From an uncultured Anaerococcus sp. (GTDB taxonomy: Bacteria > Bacillota > Clostridia > Tissierellales > Peptoniphilaceae), in the NCBI RefSeq assembly GCF_937934665.1, contig NZ_CALGYW010000149.1, positions 1 to 5,253 on the forward strand: 5,253 nt of DNA. The letters are read 5' to 3'. The notes under the pieces were generated by a model. The model ran no database searches. It was not told where the DNA came from and was given only the letters and a program-made list of their open reading frames with translations. Below, one piece after another: positions 1-5,198 of this stretch (positions within the stretch are counted from its first letter, which is position 1; each line of letters opens with the position of its first letter). A program made the position numbers and the translations under genes.

Positions 1-1
1 A

Positions 2-271
2 GCGCAAGCTGTCATTATTAATAAAGTGAAAGACACCATAGAGGAGCTGAAAGCCTTAGTGGCAAAAGTTCCCACTACAATAGAGCTTCAAACAGAAGTC
101 ACAGAAGAGGCAGAGTGCCCTGAATGCGGCAGAGAGCACGAAGTAGAAGTATCAGTCGACCAAGAAGTAACGGTACCGCAGCTAAACAACCTATGGGCAG
201 ACTTAGAGAAGGCGATTAGCGATCTAGATTACTACCTACTCGCACAAGAGCTTAAATCCGCTAAGCAATAG
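2..271 (+). CDS. 3' end of a phage gene of unknown function with a CPEC motif (5' truncated)
   Basis: The reading frame is open right to the window's left edge and ends at TAG 269-271, giving 89 visible codons. A GTG at 26 could serve as a start, but nothing resembling a ribosome binding site lies before it, and the codons ahead of it read sensibly as coding (AQAVIINK). I therefore treat this as the C-terminal part of a longer protein. The visible part has an acidic, probably helical stretch, then CPECGREH. Counted from the GTG, C31, C34 and H38 could form half of a zinc site; no second CxxC pair is visible, so zinc binding would need a partner, a dimer, or residues upstream of the window. 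A leucine-rich helix (LNNLWADLEKAISDLDYYLL) closes the protein. I do not recognise the family. The gene shares strand and close spacing with the genes that follow, which suggests the same transcript. Confidence 0.7.
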   Translation, partial: AQAVIINKVKDTIEELKALVAKVPTTIELQTEVTEEAECPECGREHEVEVSVDQEVTVPQLNNLWADLEKAISDLDYYLLAQELKSAKQ

Positions 272-281
272 TCAAGAAAGC

Positions 282-288
282 GAGGGAG
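282..288 (+). promoter_or_regulatory. Ribosome binding site (GAGGGAG) of the 294-539 gene
   Basis: The purine-rich GAGGGAG contains both GAGG and GGAG cores. It lies 5 bases before CTG 294 and 9 bases before ATG 298, so spacing alone does not decide which start is used. It is the only good ribosome binding site near this ORF. Confidence 0.6.
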
Positions 289-293
289 TCAAT

Positions 294-539
294 CTGAATG
301 TATTTTATAAAAAAGGGTACCTTATAGCCGTTTATGATGAGAACGACAACCTCCATGCCGTCTGCGACAATACTAAAGAGTTCGCGGAAAAGTTTAACAA
401 AAGCGTGGATGTCGCTAAGGCGATAATTCATAAGGTAGCAACAGGAAAACAAAACACTTTTATACACAACCATGAGAGATTATCACTATCTCTGATACCG
501 CTAGACGTTAATGAGATACGGGATTTATTAGCAGAATAG
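294..539 (+). CDS. Small phage protein (81 aa) with a CTG start or a -1 frameshift
   Basis: Frame 3 is open from 228 to TAG 537-539 and encodes KKGYLIAVYDENDNLHAVCD followed by KEFAEKFNKSVDVAKAI and a C-terminal IPLDVNEIRDLLAE. The balanced composition and the fit between neighbouring genes argue that it is a real gene. No ATG, GTG or TTG lies in frame near its ribosome binding site. The candidates are CTG at 294 (reading MNVFYKKGYL), or ATG at 298 in another frame, which would stop after nine codons (MYFIKKGTL). In the ATG frame an A-AAA-AAG heptamer at 309-315 would shift ribosomes exactly into this ORF and give MYFIKKGYL. A lost A in the six-A run is the third explanation. The predicted fold is an N-terminal beta hairpin followed by helices that could be helix-turn-helix-like. 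I do not recognise the family, so the function is unknown. Confidence 0.65.
   Translation: MNVFYKKGYLIAVYDENDNLHAVCDNTKEFAEKFNKSVDVAKAIIHKVATGKQNTFIHNHERLSLSLIPLDVNEIRDLLAE
309..315 (+). other. Possible -1 slippery heptamer A-AAA-AAG
   Basis: Read from ATG 298, the codons are ATG TAT TTT ATA AAA AAG GGT, so the heptamer A AAA AAG sits in exactly the phase needed for -1 slippage, as in E. coli dnaX. Slippage would continue with GGG at 315, which is the frame of the 294-539 ORF. I see no strong hairpin directly downstream, only the palindrome GGTACC at 316-321, so programmed frameshifting is unproven. The same six-A run is also a likely site for an indel. Confidence 0.35.
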
Positions 540-540
540 A

Positions 541-546
541 AAGGAG
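541..546 (+). promoter_or_regulatory. Ribosome binding site AAGGAG before the short ORF at 556
   Basis: AAGGAG follows directly after the stop of the preceding gene and lies 9 bases before ATG 556. It is a stronger site than the one before the primase-helicase itself. Confidence 0.55.
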
Positions 547-555
547 TAAGCAATT

Positions 556-633
556 ATGCTTCTCAAAAAATTATTACATAAGAAAGGGGGCCTTATAAAA
601 TTATGGCGGAAATCAAACACAGCCCAGATTTAA
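556..633 (+). CDS. Short basic ORF (25 aa) overlapping the primase-helicase start; possible leader peptide
   Basis: The ORF runs from ATG 556 to TAA 631-633 and starts MLLKKLLHKKGGLIKLW, a leucine/lysine-rich and probably amphipathic peptide. It has a well-placed AAGGAG (541-546, 9-base spacing). It is in a different frame from the primase-helicase gene and its stop lies 28 bases inside that gene (start at 603). Translation through it would carry ribosomes across the downstream start region, so it could act as a translational leader or coupling device. It may instead be chance, or the relic of a shortened gene. Short length and lack of any recognised relative keep confidence low. Confidence 0.3.
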   Translation: MLLKKLLHKKGGLIKLWRKSNTAQI

Positions 634-3017
634 AGTTATCCATAGCAGTGGCTAAAAGCCGTAAAGAAACCTCCTGGAAGAACACAAACATAACCTGGTC
701 ATCACTAGCAAAGAAACTAGCTACAACACACTACACCCATGAGACAGTAGAGCAATATGCCAAGATGAAAAAAGACGATCAAGACCAGATAAAAGACGTC
801 GGGGGCTTTGTAGGAGGCCACCTAAAAGAAGGTAGGCGAAAAAACGGACACGTTGTAAACAGAAGCTTCATAACACTAGATGTGGACTTTGCAACAAAAG
901 ACCTATGGGACGATATCGAGCTCATCACAGATTATGCTATGGTAGCCTACTCAACCCACAAGCACAGACCTAACAAACCTAGATACAGATTAATCATACC
1001 ACTAGCAGAGCCAGTGAGCGCGGAAGCTTACGAGGCAATAGCAAGAAAAATAGCTGATGGCATCGGCATGGATTACTTTGATGACACCACTTATCAAGCA
1101 ACCAGGCTTATGTACTGGCCATCAACAAGCAAAGACGGGGATTACTTTTACAGAGTCATAGATGCCCCAGTTCTAGACCCTAACGCCGTGCTAGCCCTTT
1201 ATGAAGACTGGCGCGACACATCCTACTGGCCGGAATCATCCAGAGCCGATGGCATGAGAAAAAAGACAGCTGATAAGCAGGGCGACCCTTTAGAAAAGGA
1301 CGGGCTTATAGGTTCCTTTTGTAGAACTTATACGATCCAGGAGGCAATAGAAAAGTTCCTACCAGATGCGTATCAAGAAAGCACTACACCAGGGCGCTAC
1401 ACCTACACAGGCGGGTCTACCGCTTCAGGGCTTGTAGTTTATGATGACAAATTCGCATATTCAAACCACGGGACAGACCCTATCAGCGGACAGCTGTGTA
1501 ACGCCTTTGACTTAGTGAGAATTCATAAGTTCGCAGAGCTTGACAAAGAAGCTAAAGAAGATACCCCAATAAACAGACTGCCAAGCTGGCAGAAAATGAT
1601 AGACCTAGTCGTAAACGATGATGAGACCAAAAAGACCATAGGCGCGGAGCGTTTAGAATTAGCAGCGCAAGAATTCGGCGATGTAGACCTTTTAGATGAT
1701 AGTGCAGAGATAGACACAGAATGGATCACAAAGCTTGAAACAAACAAACATGGCGCCTACGTAGAGACCATCGACAACATGCTCATCATTCTAAGAAACG
1801 ACCCTAACATAAAGAACATGGTCGCAAAAAACTTATTCAACCAAAGATTAGAAGTTAAGATTAAAAACACCCCATGGCAAAGAAACGGCGACTTTTGGAA
1901 CGACACAGACGATGCCGGCCTAAGACACTACATAGAGAAAGTATATGGGCTCCAGGGCAGACAAAAGCTTATAGACGCCTTTAGTTTAGTAGCTGAAGAA
2001 CACGCCTACCACCCAGTGCGCGATTATTTAAATAGCCTAAAATGGGACGGAGCTAAAAGACTTGAAACACTTTTCATAGACTACCTAGGGTCAGATGACT
2101 CAGAGTACACTAGAACCATCACAAGAAAAACCCTAGTAGCAGCGGTGGCAAGAATCTTCAATCCAGGGTGCAAGTTCGACCAAATGCTAACCATTGTAGG
2201 GACCCAAGGGTTAGGAAAGAGTTATATCATTAAAAAGCTAGCAGGCCCATGGTTCTCTGATAGTCTGCCTGATATCAAAGGGAAAGAAGCCTACGAGGCA
2301 CTAGACGGCGTGTGGATCATGGAAATGGGCGAACTTGCAGCCTTAAGAAAAAGCGAAAGAGAAGCTATCAAATCCTACATCTCAAAACAAGAAGACACCT
2401 TCAGGCGAGCTTTTGCAAGAAATACGACCGTAAGTAAAAGACAGTGTATCTTCATAGGGACCACCAATGATAATGAGTTTTTAAACGACCCAACAGGAGG
2501 GCGCCGCTTCTGGGTGCTAGATACCAATGAGGAAAAAAGGACAAAAACCGTATGGGATGACTTGAACCAAAGCGAGATAGACCAGATATGGGCGGAAGCA
2601 GTCTACTACTTTAAACAGGGCGAAAATATCATGGAGTTACCTCCTTTAGTTCAAAAGAGAGCTACCGAGATGCAAGAGGAGCATAGCCAGCATAATGCCT
2701 ATATAGGATTAATCCAAGAATACCTAAAGATACCAATACCAAAAGAAGGATGGGATGATAAATCCTTATACGAAAAACGCCAATGGGTACAAGCTACTGA
2801 TGACTTTAGGGCAGAGGATCAGGAATTAGCATACCGTGATAAAGTGTGTGCCGCAGAGGTGTGGAACGAGATGCTAGCAAAAGATATAGCCAACATGAAA
2901 CCACTAGACGGCCGTCAGATCAATGAGGCCCTAGACACCTTTAGAAACTGGGAAAAAGTAAGGCATCCTTTAAGGTTCGGGGCCTACGGTAGTCAGAGAG
3001 GTTATAGGCGAAAATAG
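603..3017 (+). CDS. Phage primase-helicase, VapE (virulence-associated E) type, with N-terminal PrimPol-like domain
   Basis: This 804-residue protein probably primes and unwinds phage DNA at the replication fork or origin. The N-terminal domain (about 1-200) looks like an archaeo-eukaryotic primase-polymerase: SFITLDVDF supplies D93 and D95, AYSTHKH supplies S117 and H119, and DDTTYQATRLMYWPS (160-174) fits the third motif region. A middle conserved block (about 249-310) contains SGLVVYDDKFAYSNHGTD and NAFDLVRIHKF. The C-terminal half is a VapE-type superfamily 3-like P-loop ATPase: Walker A GTQGLGKS (533-540), an acidic Walker B-like WIMEMGEL (571-578), sensor-like FIGTTND (617-623) and TGGRRFWVLD (631-640). 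Full length and all motifs present suggest it is active. ATG 603 is the first start in frame after a stop at 579-581; AAAGGGGG (583-590) is 12 bases away, a long spacing that may reflect coupling to the short upstream ORF. A repeat array follows immediately. Domain calls are by motif recognition. Confidence 0.92.
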   Translation: MAEIKHSPDLKLSIAVAKSRKETSWKNTNITWSSLAKKLATTHYTHETVEQYAKMKKDDQDQIKDVGGFVGGHLKEGRRKNGHVVNRSFITLDVDFATKDLWDDIELITDYAMVAYSTHKHRPNKPRYRLIIPLAEPVSAEAYEAIARKIADGIGMDYFDDTTYQATRLMYWPSTSKDGDYFYRVIDAPVLDPNAVLALYEDWRDTSYWPESSRADGMRKKTADKQGDPLEKDGLIGSFCRTYTIQEAIEKFLPDAYQESTTPGRYTYTGGSTASGLVVYDDKFAYSNHGTDPISGQLCNAFDLVRIHKFAELDKEAKEDTPINRLPSWQKMIDLVVNDDETKKTIGAERLELAAQEFGDVDLLDDSAEIDTEWITKLETNKHGAYVETIDNMLIILRNDPNIKNMVAKNLFNQRLEVKIKNTPWQRNGDFWNDTDDAGLRHYIEKVYGLQGRQKLIDAFSLVAEEHAYHPVRDYLNSLKWDGAKRLETLFIDYLGSDDSEYTRTITRKTLVAAVARIFNPGCKFDQMLTIVGTQGLGKSYIIKKLAGPWFSDSLPDIKGKEAYEALDGVWIMEMGELAALRKSEREAIKSYISKQEDTFRRAFARNTTVSKRQCIFIGTTNDNEFLNDPTGGRRFWVLDTNEEKRTKTVWDDLNQSEIDQIWAEAVYYFKQGENIMELPPLVQKRATEMQEEHSQHNAYIGLIQEYLKIPIPKEGWDDKSLYEKRQWVQATDDFRAEDQELAYRDKVCAAEVWNEMLAKDIANMKPLDGRQINEALDTFRNWEKVRHPLRFGAYGSQRGYRRK

Positions 3018-3029
3018 TTGCGTTTTGTA

Positions 3030-3135
3030 TGACTACAAACCATGACTACAATGACTACAATGACTACAAAGTCAACAATTGCAGCTGACTACAAAGACTA
3101 CAAAAAACTACAACTCTAAAAAAATATTGTAGTCA
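3030..3135. repeat. TGACTACAA repeat array, first block (seven forward, one reversed copy)
   Basis: TGACTACAA occurs at 3030-3038, three times head to tail at 3043-3069, and at 3086-3094. The variants are AGACTACAA at 3095-3103 and AACTACAA at 3106-3113, and TTGTAGTCA (the reverse complement) is at 3127-3135. Most neighbouring copies are spaced 9 bases apart, close to one helical turn. The first copy also forms TTGTA-TGAC-TACAA (3025-3038), a small inverted repeat. The pair at 3086-3103 faces the reversed copy across an A-rich stretch, the same plan as the second block. Confidence 0.9.
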
Positions 3136-3201
3136 GCGATAACACGACAGTAAAGCCAACAAATAGGGCTTGACTACAAAGACTACAAAATATTCCTATT
3201 T

Positions 3202-3216
3202 TGGTAAAATATACCA
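3202..3216. repeat. Small hairpin TGGTA/TACCA inside the large inverted repeat
   Basis: TGGTA (3202-3206) and TACCA (3212-3216) pair around the 5-base loop AAATA. It lies in the AT-rich left half of the large loop. Alone it would be weak; its value is as part of the nested series. Confidence 0.5.
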
Positions 3217-3252
3217 TTTAGGCAGACAACATCGTAATGCGTTCCGCCTAAA
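3217..3252. repeat. Inverted repeat TTTAGGC/GCCTAAA
   Basis: TTTAGGC (3217-3223) and GCCTAAA (3246-3252) are perfect 7-bp arms around 22 bases. It sits directly beside the hairpins at 3202-3216 and 3253-3268, so the three abut with no gap. Confidence 0.6.
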
Positions 3253-3268
3253 GTGCGTATTAGCGCAC
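3253..3268. repeat. GC-rich hairpin GTGCG/CGCAC
   Basis: GTGCG (3253-3257) pairs with CGCAC (3264-3268) around TATTAG. It is the most GC-rich stem in the region and directly precedes the right arm of the large inverted repeat. No T-run follows, so it is not a simple intrinsic terminator. Confidence 0.55.
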
Positions 3269-3321
3269 GTATAGGAATTATTGTAGTCTTGTAGTCAGGG
3301 GCTTATTTTAAGAAAAGTACT

Positions 3322-3328
3322 AAGGAGG
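3322..3328 (+). promoter_or_regulatory. Ribosome binding site AAGGAGG before the VRR-NUC gene, at unusual distance
   Basis: AAGGAGG is a near-perfect ribosome binding site but lies 15 bases before ATG 3344, longer than usual. A three-codon ORF, ATG AAA AGT TAA (3329-3340), sits between them and begins immediately after the GG. A stop in the nuclease frame at 3338-3340 rules out an earlier start. Confidence 0.6.
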
Positions 3329-3343
3329 ATGAAAAGTTAAGAA

Positions 3344-3640
3344 ATGCTAGAAAAGACAATAGAAAGGTACTTGGTAAAAGAAGTGAAAAGAATAGGCGGC
3401 AAAGCTTATAAGTTTGAGTCACCAGGAAACAATGGAGTGCCAGATAGATTAGTAGTACTACCAGAAGGAAGGGTGTATTTTGTAGAACTCAAAAGACCGA
3501 AAGGTGGAAAGACAGCAGCACTACAGAAACTCCAACAGCAAAGTTTAAAAGACCTAGGAGCCAACGTGATGCAACTACACACGAAAGAACTAATCGATGG
3601 TTTTATTAAAGAGGTGGCAGATGAACTTTACACCACATGA
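3344..3640 (+). CDS. VRR-NUC domain nuclease (98 aa)
   Basis: This is a compact single-domain member of the VRR-NUC family, PD-(D/E)XK-fold nucleases that cut DNA and are often found beside a SNF2 helicase in phage replication modules. The N-terminal helix (ERYLVKEVKRIGGKAYKF) is followed by SPGNNGVPDRLVVL with the metal-binding D34, then VYFVELK with E48 and K50, the classic PD...ExK set. A conserved helix with glutamines follows (ALQKLQQQSLKDLGANV, 59-75). Its length is normal for phage copies. The start at 3344 is the first available in frame. The last 20 bases overlap the start of the helicase gene, so the two are probably translationally coupled and may work on the same DNA substrate, such as branched replication or recombination intermediates. 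The exact substrate is inferred, not visible. Confidence 0.92.
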   Translation: MLEKTIERYLVKEVKRIGGKAYKFESPGNNGVPDRLVVLPEGRVYFVELKRPKGGKTAALQKLQQQSLKDLGANVMQLHTKELIDGFIKEVADELYTT

Positions 3641-5000
3641 CTACCAAGTCTACACGATAGCACAGATCAAGAAAAAACCCAAAATAGCGCTAATTTTAGA
3701 TATGGGGCTAGGAAAAACAGTATGCACCTTAACGGCACTTAACGACCTGATGTATGACAGCTTCACAGTTAACAAAGTTTTAGTTATAGCGCCTTTAAGA
3801 GTAGCAGACATGACATGGCCAGATGAGATAGATAAATGGGGACATTTAAAAAACTTAAGGATTTCAAAGATTATAGGATCAAAGAAAAAAAGAGAAGAAG
3901 CAATAGAAAAAAGAGCTGACATTTATATCATCAATAGAGAAAACACCAAGTGGCTAATAGACTACTACCTAGCAAGAAAAGAAAAGTGGCCATATGACAC
4001 CTTGGTGATAGATGAGTCATCAAGCTTTAAAAACCACCAAAGCCAACGGTTTAAAGCATTAAGAAAAGCAACGGCAATATCAAGAAGAGTAATCCTACTA
4101 ACAGGAACACCAGCACCTAACAGCTTACAAGACCTATGGGCACAGATATACCTACTAGATCAGGGGGAAAGATTAGAATCAAGTATCACGAGATACCGAA
4201 ATAAATACTTTGACCCCAATCAGAGAAACAGAAACGTAGTATTTAACTATAAGCTGAAACCAGGGGCGGAAAAAGAAATCTATAAGCAGATAGAAGACAT
4301 AGCGGTAAGTTTAAAAGCAGAAGATCACCTAAAGATGCCTGAAAGAATTGATAACACTATAAAACTAAGAATGCCACCTAGCATAAAGGCGATATATGAC
4401 AAAATGGAAAGGGATTATCTGGTAACCATTGATGAAGACATGATTACAGCAACAAGCGCAGGAGTTGTATCAAACAAACTACTTCAAATGGCAAACGGGG
4501 CAGTTTATGATGAGGAAAGGAAAGTAATACCTATTCATGATCTAAAACTTGAAGCTTTAGAAGAAATCATAGAGGAAAACGAAGGTAAGCCAATCATGGT
4601 GCTATACAACTACCAGCATGACTACGAAAGACTTATGGCAAGATTTGAAAAATTAGAACCTAGAGAACTAAACACCAAAGAAGACCTGGATGAATGGAAC
4701 GAAGGTAACATCCACCTGCTACTAGCGCATCCAGCCTCCATGGGGCACGGACTAAACCTACAAGCAGGAGGGAACATAGTCGTATGGTTCGGGCTAACCT
4801 ACAGCCTAGAGAACTACTTACAAGCCAACGCCAGATTATACAGGCAGGGGCAAAAAGAAACAGGTATCATAAACCACTTAGGAGGGGAGGGTACAGAAGA
4901 TGAGAATGCGATCAAAAGTCTCACAGAAAAAAGAATACATCAAGACGAGCTTATAGCAGCTGTACAAGCAAAAATTAAAAAAGCGAAAGCGGGAATATAG
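3621..5000 (+). CDS. SNF2-family (DEAD/DEAH-like, superfamily 2) phage helicase or DNA translocase
   Basis: The protein has 459 residues from ATG 3621. An ATG at 3597 would add eight residues, but 3621 has AAAGAGG (3608-3614) six bases upstream and begins with the conserved NFTPHDYQVY, so it is preferred. Motifs in order, numbered from 3621: PHDYQ (5-9), Walker A in LDMGLGKT (26-33), VIAPLRVADMTWPDEIDKW (motif Ia, from 55), DESS (131-134), LTGTPAPNSLQDLW (160-173), and in the second RecA domain HPASMGHGLNLQAGG (370-384) and QANARLYRQGQ (401-411). These are SNF2 ATPase motifs, and the length is that of a minimal two-domain enzyme with no accessory domain. It should hydrolyse ATP to move on duplex DNA and remodel protein-DNA or branched structures. 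It follows and overlaps the VRR-NUC gene, a pairing common in Firmicute phages. A lysine-rich C-terminus (VQAKIKKAKAGI) ends one base before the next gene. Confidence 0.93.
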   Translation: MNFTPHDYQVYTIAQIKKKPKIALILDMGLGKTVCTLTALNDLMYDSFTVNKVLVIAPLRVADMTWPDEIDKWGHLKNLRISKIIGSKKKREEAIEKRADIYIINRENTKWLIDYYLARKEKWPYDTLVIDESSSFKNHQSQRFKALRKATAISRRVILLTGTPAPNSLQDLWAQIYLLDQGERLESSITRYRNKYFDPNQRNRNVVFNYKLKPGAEKEIYKQIEDIAVSLKAEDHLKMPERIDNTIKLRMPPSIKAIYDKMERDYLVTIDEDMITATSAGVVSNKLLQMANGAVYDEERKVIPIHDLKLEALEEIIEENEGKPIMVLYNYQHDYERLMARFEKLEPRELNTKEDLDEWNEGNIHLLLAHPASMGHGLNLQAGGNIVVWFGLTYSLENYLQANARLYRQGQKETGIINHLGGEGTEDENAIKSLTEKRIHQDELIAAVQAKIKKAKAGI

Positions 5001-5001
5001 A

Positions 5002-5187
5002 ATGATTAAAACACTAGAAAGAGAATTAATACAAGAAATACAAGCAAAAGAAGAGGCGATGAAGCCGTACAATAAAAGAATCAAGAACCTAAAACAGGCG
5101 ATCAACAACTTAAAGCAATTTGACATAACAGCAGATGAGATGAACTCAAAGGAGCAAAAAGAAGCTACAAAAACAAAGAAATTATAG
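5002..5187 (+). CDS. Small lysine-rich, probably coiled-coil protein (61 aa) of unknown function
   Basis: ATG 5002 lies one base after the helicase stop, which suggests translation by coupling. No strong ribosome binding site is visible; the purine-rich AAAGCGGGAA just upstream is weak. The protein is rich in K, E, I and L with heptad-like spacing (LERELIQEIQAKEEAM, IKNLKQAINNLKQF), so an alpha-helical hairpin or coiled coil is likely. The tail (SKEQKEATKTKKL) is charged and probably disordered. There are no cysteines, signal peptide or membrane segment. Its position in the replication operon suggests an accessory role with the helicase or nuclease, but I do not recognise the family. Confidence 0.65.
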   Translation: MIKTLERELIQEIQAKEEAMKPYNKRIKNLKQAINNLKQFDITADEMNSKEQKEATKTKKL

Positions 5188-5198
5188 GGAAGTATGGG

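Larger units (their letters stand above)
3171..3297. repeat. TGACTACAA repeat array, second block: long imperfect inverted repeat
   Basis: The left arm (3171-3199) is TGACTACAAAGACTACAA followed by AATATTCCTAT. The right arm (3271-3297) is ATAGGAATTA followed by TTGTAGTCTTGTAGTCA, its near-perfect reverse complement, with only about two unpaired bases across 27-29 positions. Each arm carries two copies of the 9-bp element. The 71 bases between the arms hold three further hairpins. The structure could extrude as a cruciform or fold in single-stranded DNA or in the mRNA leader of the nuclease gene. Confidence 0.85.
3018..3343. other. Intergenic repeat region; candidate iteron-type replication origin
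   Basis: These 326 bases hold no convincing gene. They contain twelve copies of TGACTACAA-like elements in both orientations, AT-rich stretches (about 3104-3128 and 3187-3220), a long imperfect inverted repeat, and several small hairpins. In staphylococcal pathogenicity islands the origin lies next to the rep gene and consists of short iterons flanking AT-rich DNA; the layout here is similar and again follows a primase-helicase gene. That it is an origin is inference. A regulatory array controlling the nuclease-helicase genes downstream, or a packaging or recombination site, are alternatives. Confidence 0.5.

Noticed and set aside
636..644. TTATCCATA, one mismatch from a DnaA box.
   Set aside because: A single copy inside a conserved coding stretch (LSIA); no cluster and no support from position.
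3042..3119. A 25-codon ORF reading MTTMTTMTTKST and then DYKDYKK through the repeat array.
   Set aside because: It is a by-product of translating 9-bp repeats, has no ribosome binding site, and the reversed copies and non-triplet spacings elsewhere in the array show the repeats are not kept for coding.
3170..3202. TTGACT resembling a -35 box, followed by AT-rich DNA.
   Set aside because: TTGACT arises from the repeat element, and no acceptable -10 hexamer lies 16-18 bases downstream.
3030..3297. CRISPR array.
   Set aside because: The repeat is only 9 bp, copies abut or occur in both orientations, and there are no uniform spacers.
3281..3309. Possible promoter for the nuclease gene: TTGTAG, 17 bases, TATTTT.
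   Set aside because: The -35 match is only three of six and the -10 four of six, and the -35 is part of the repeat element. Too weak to list as a feature, although the spacing is right.
3253..3343. Intrinsic terminator between the primase-helicase and nuclease genes.
   Set aside because: The stems at 3253-3268 and 3271-3297 are not followed by a clear T-run; TTATTTT at 3303-3309 is interrupted and displaced from the stems.
3638..3655. TGACTACCAAGTCTACA at the helicase start resembles two copies of the repeat element.
   Set aside because: Two or more mismatches, and it encodes the conserved HDYQVY motif, so protein constraint explains it.
3344..5000. Nuclease plus SNF2 helicase as an anti-phage defence system.
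   Set aside because: The pairing with a VapE-type primase-helicase and small phage-like genes fits an ordinary phage replication module; no defence-type partner is visible.
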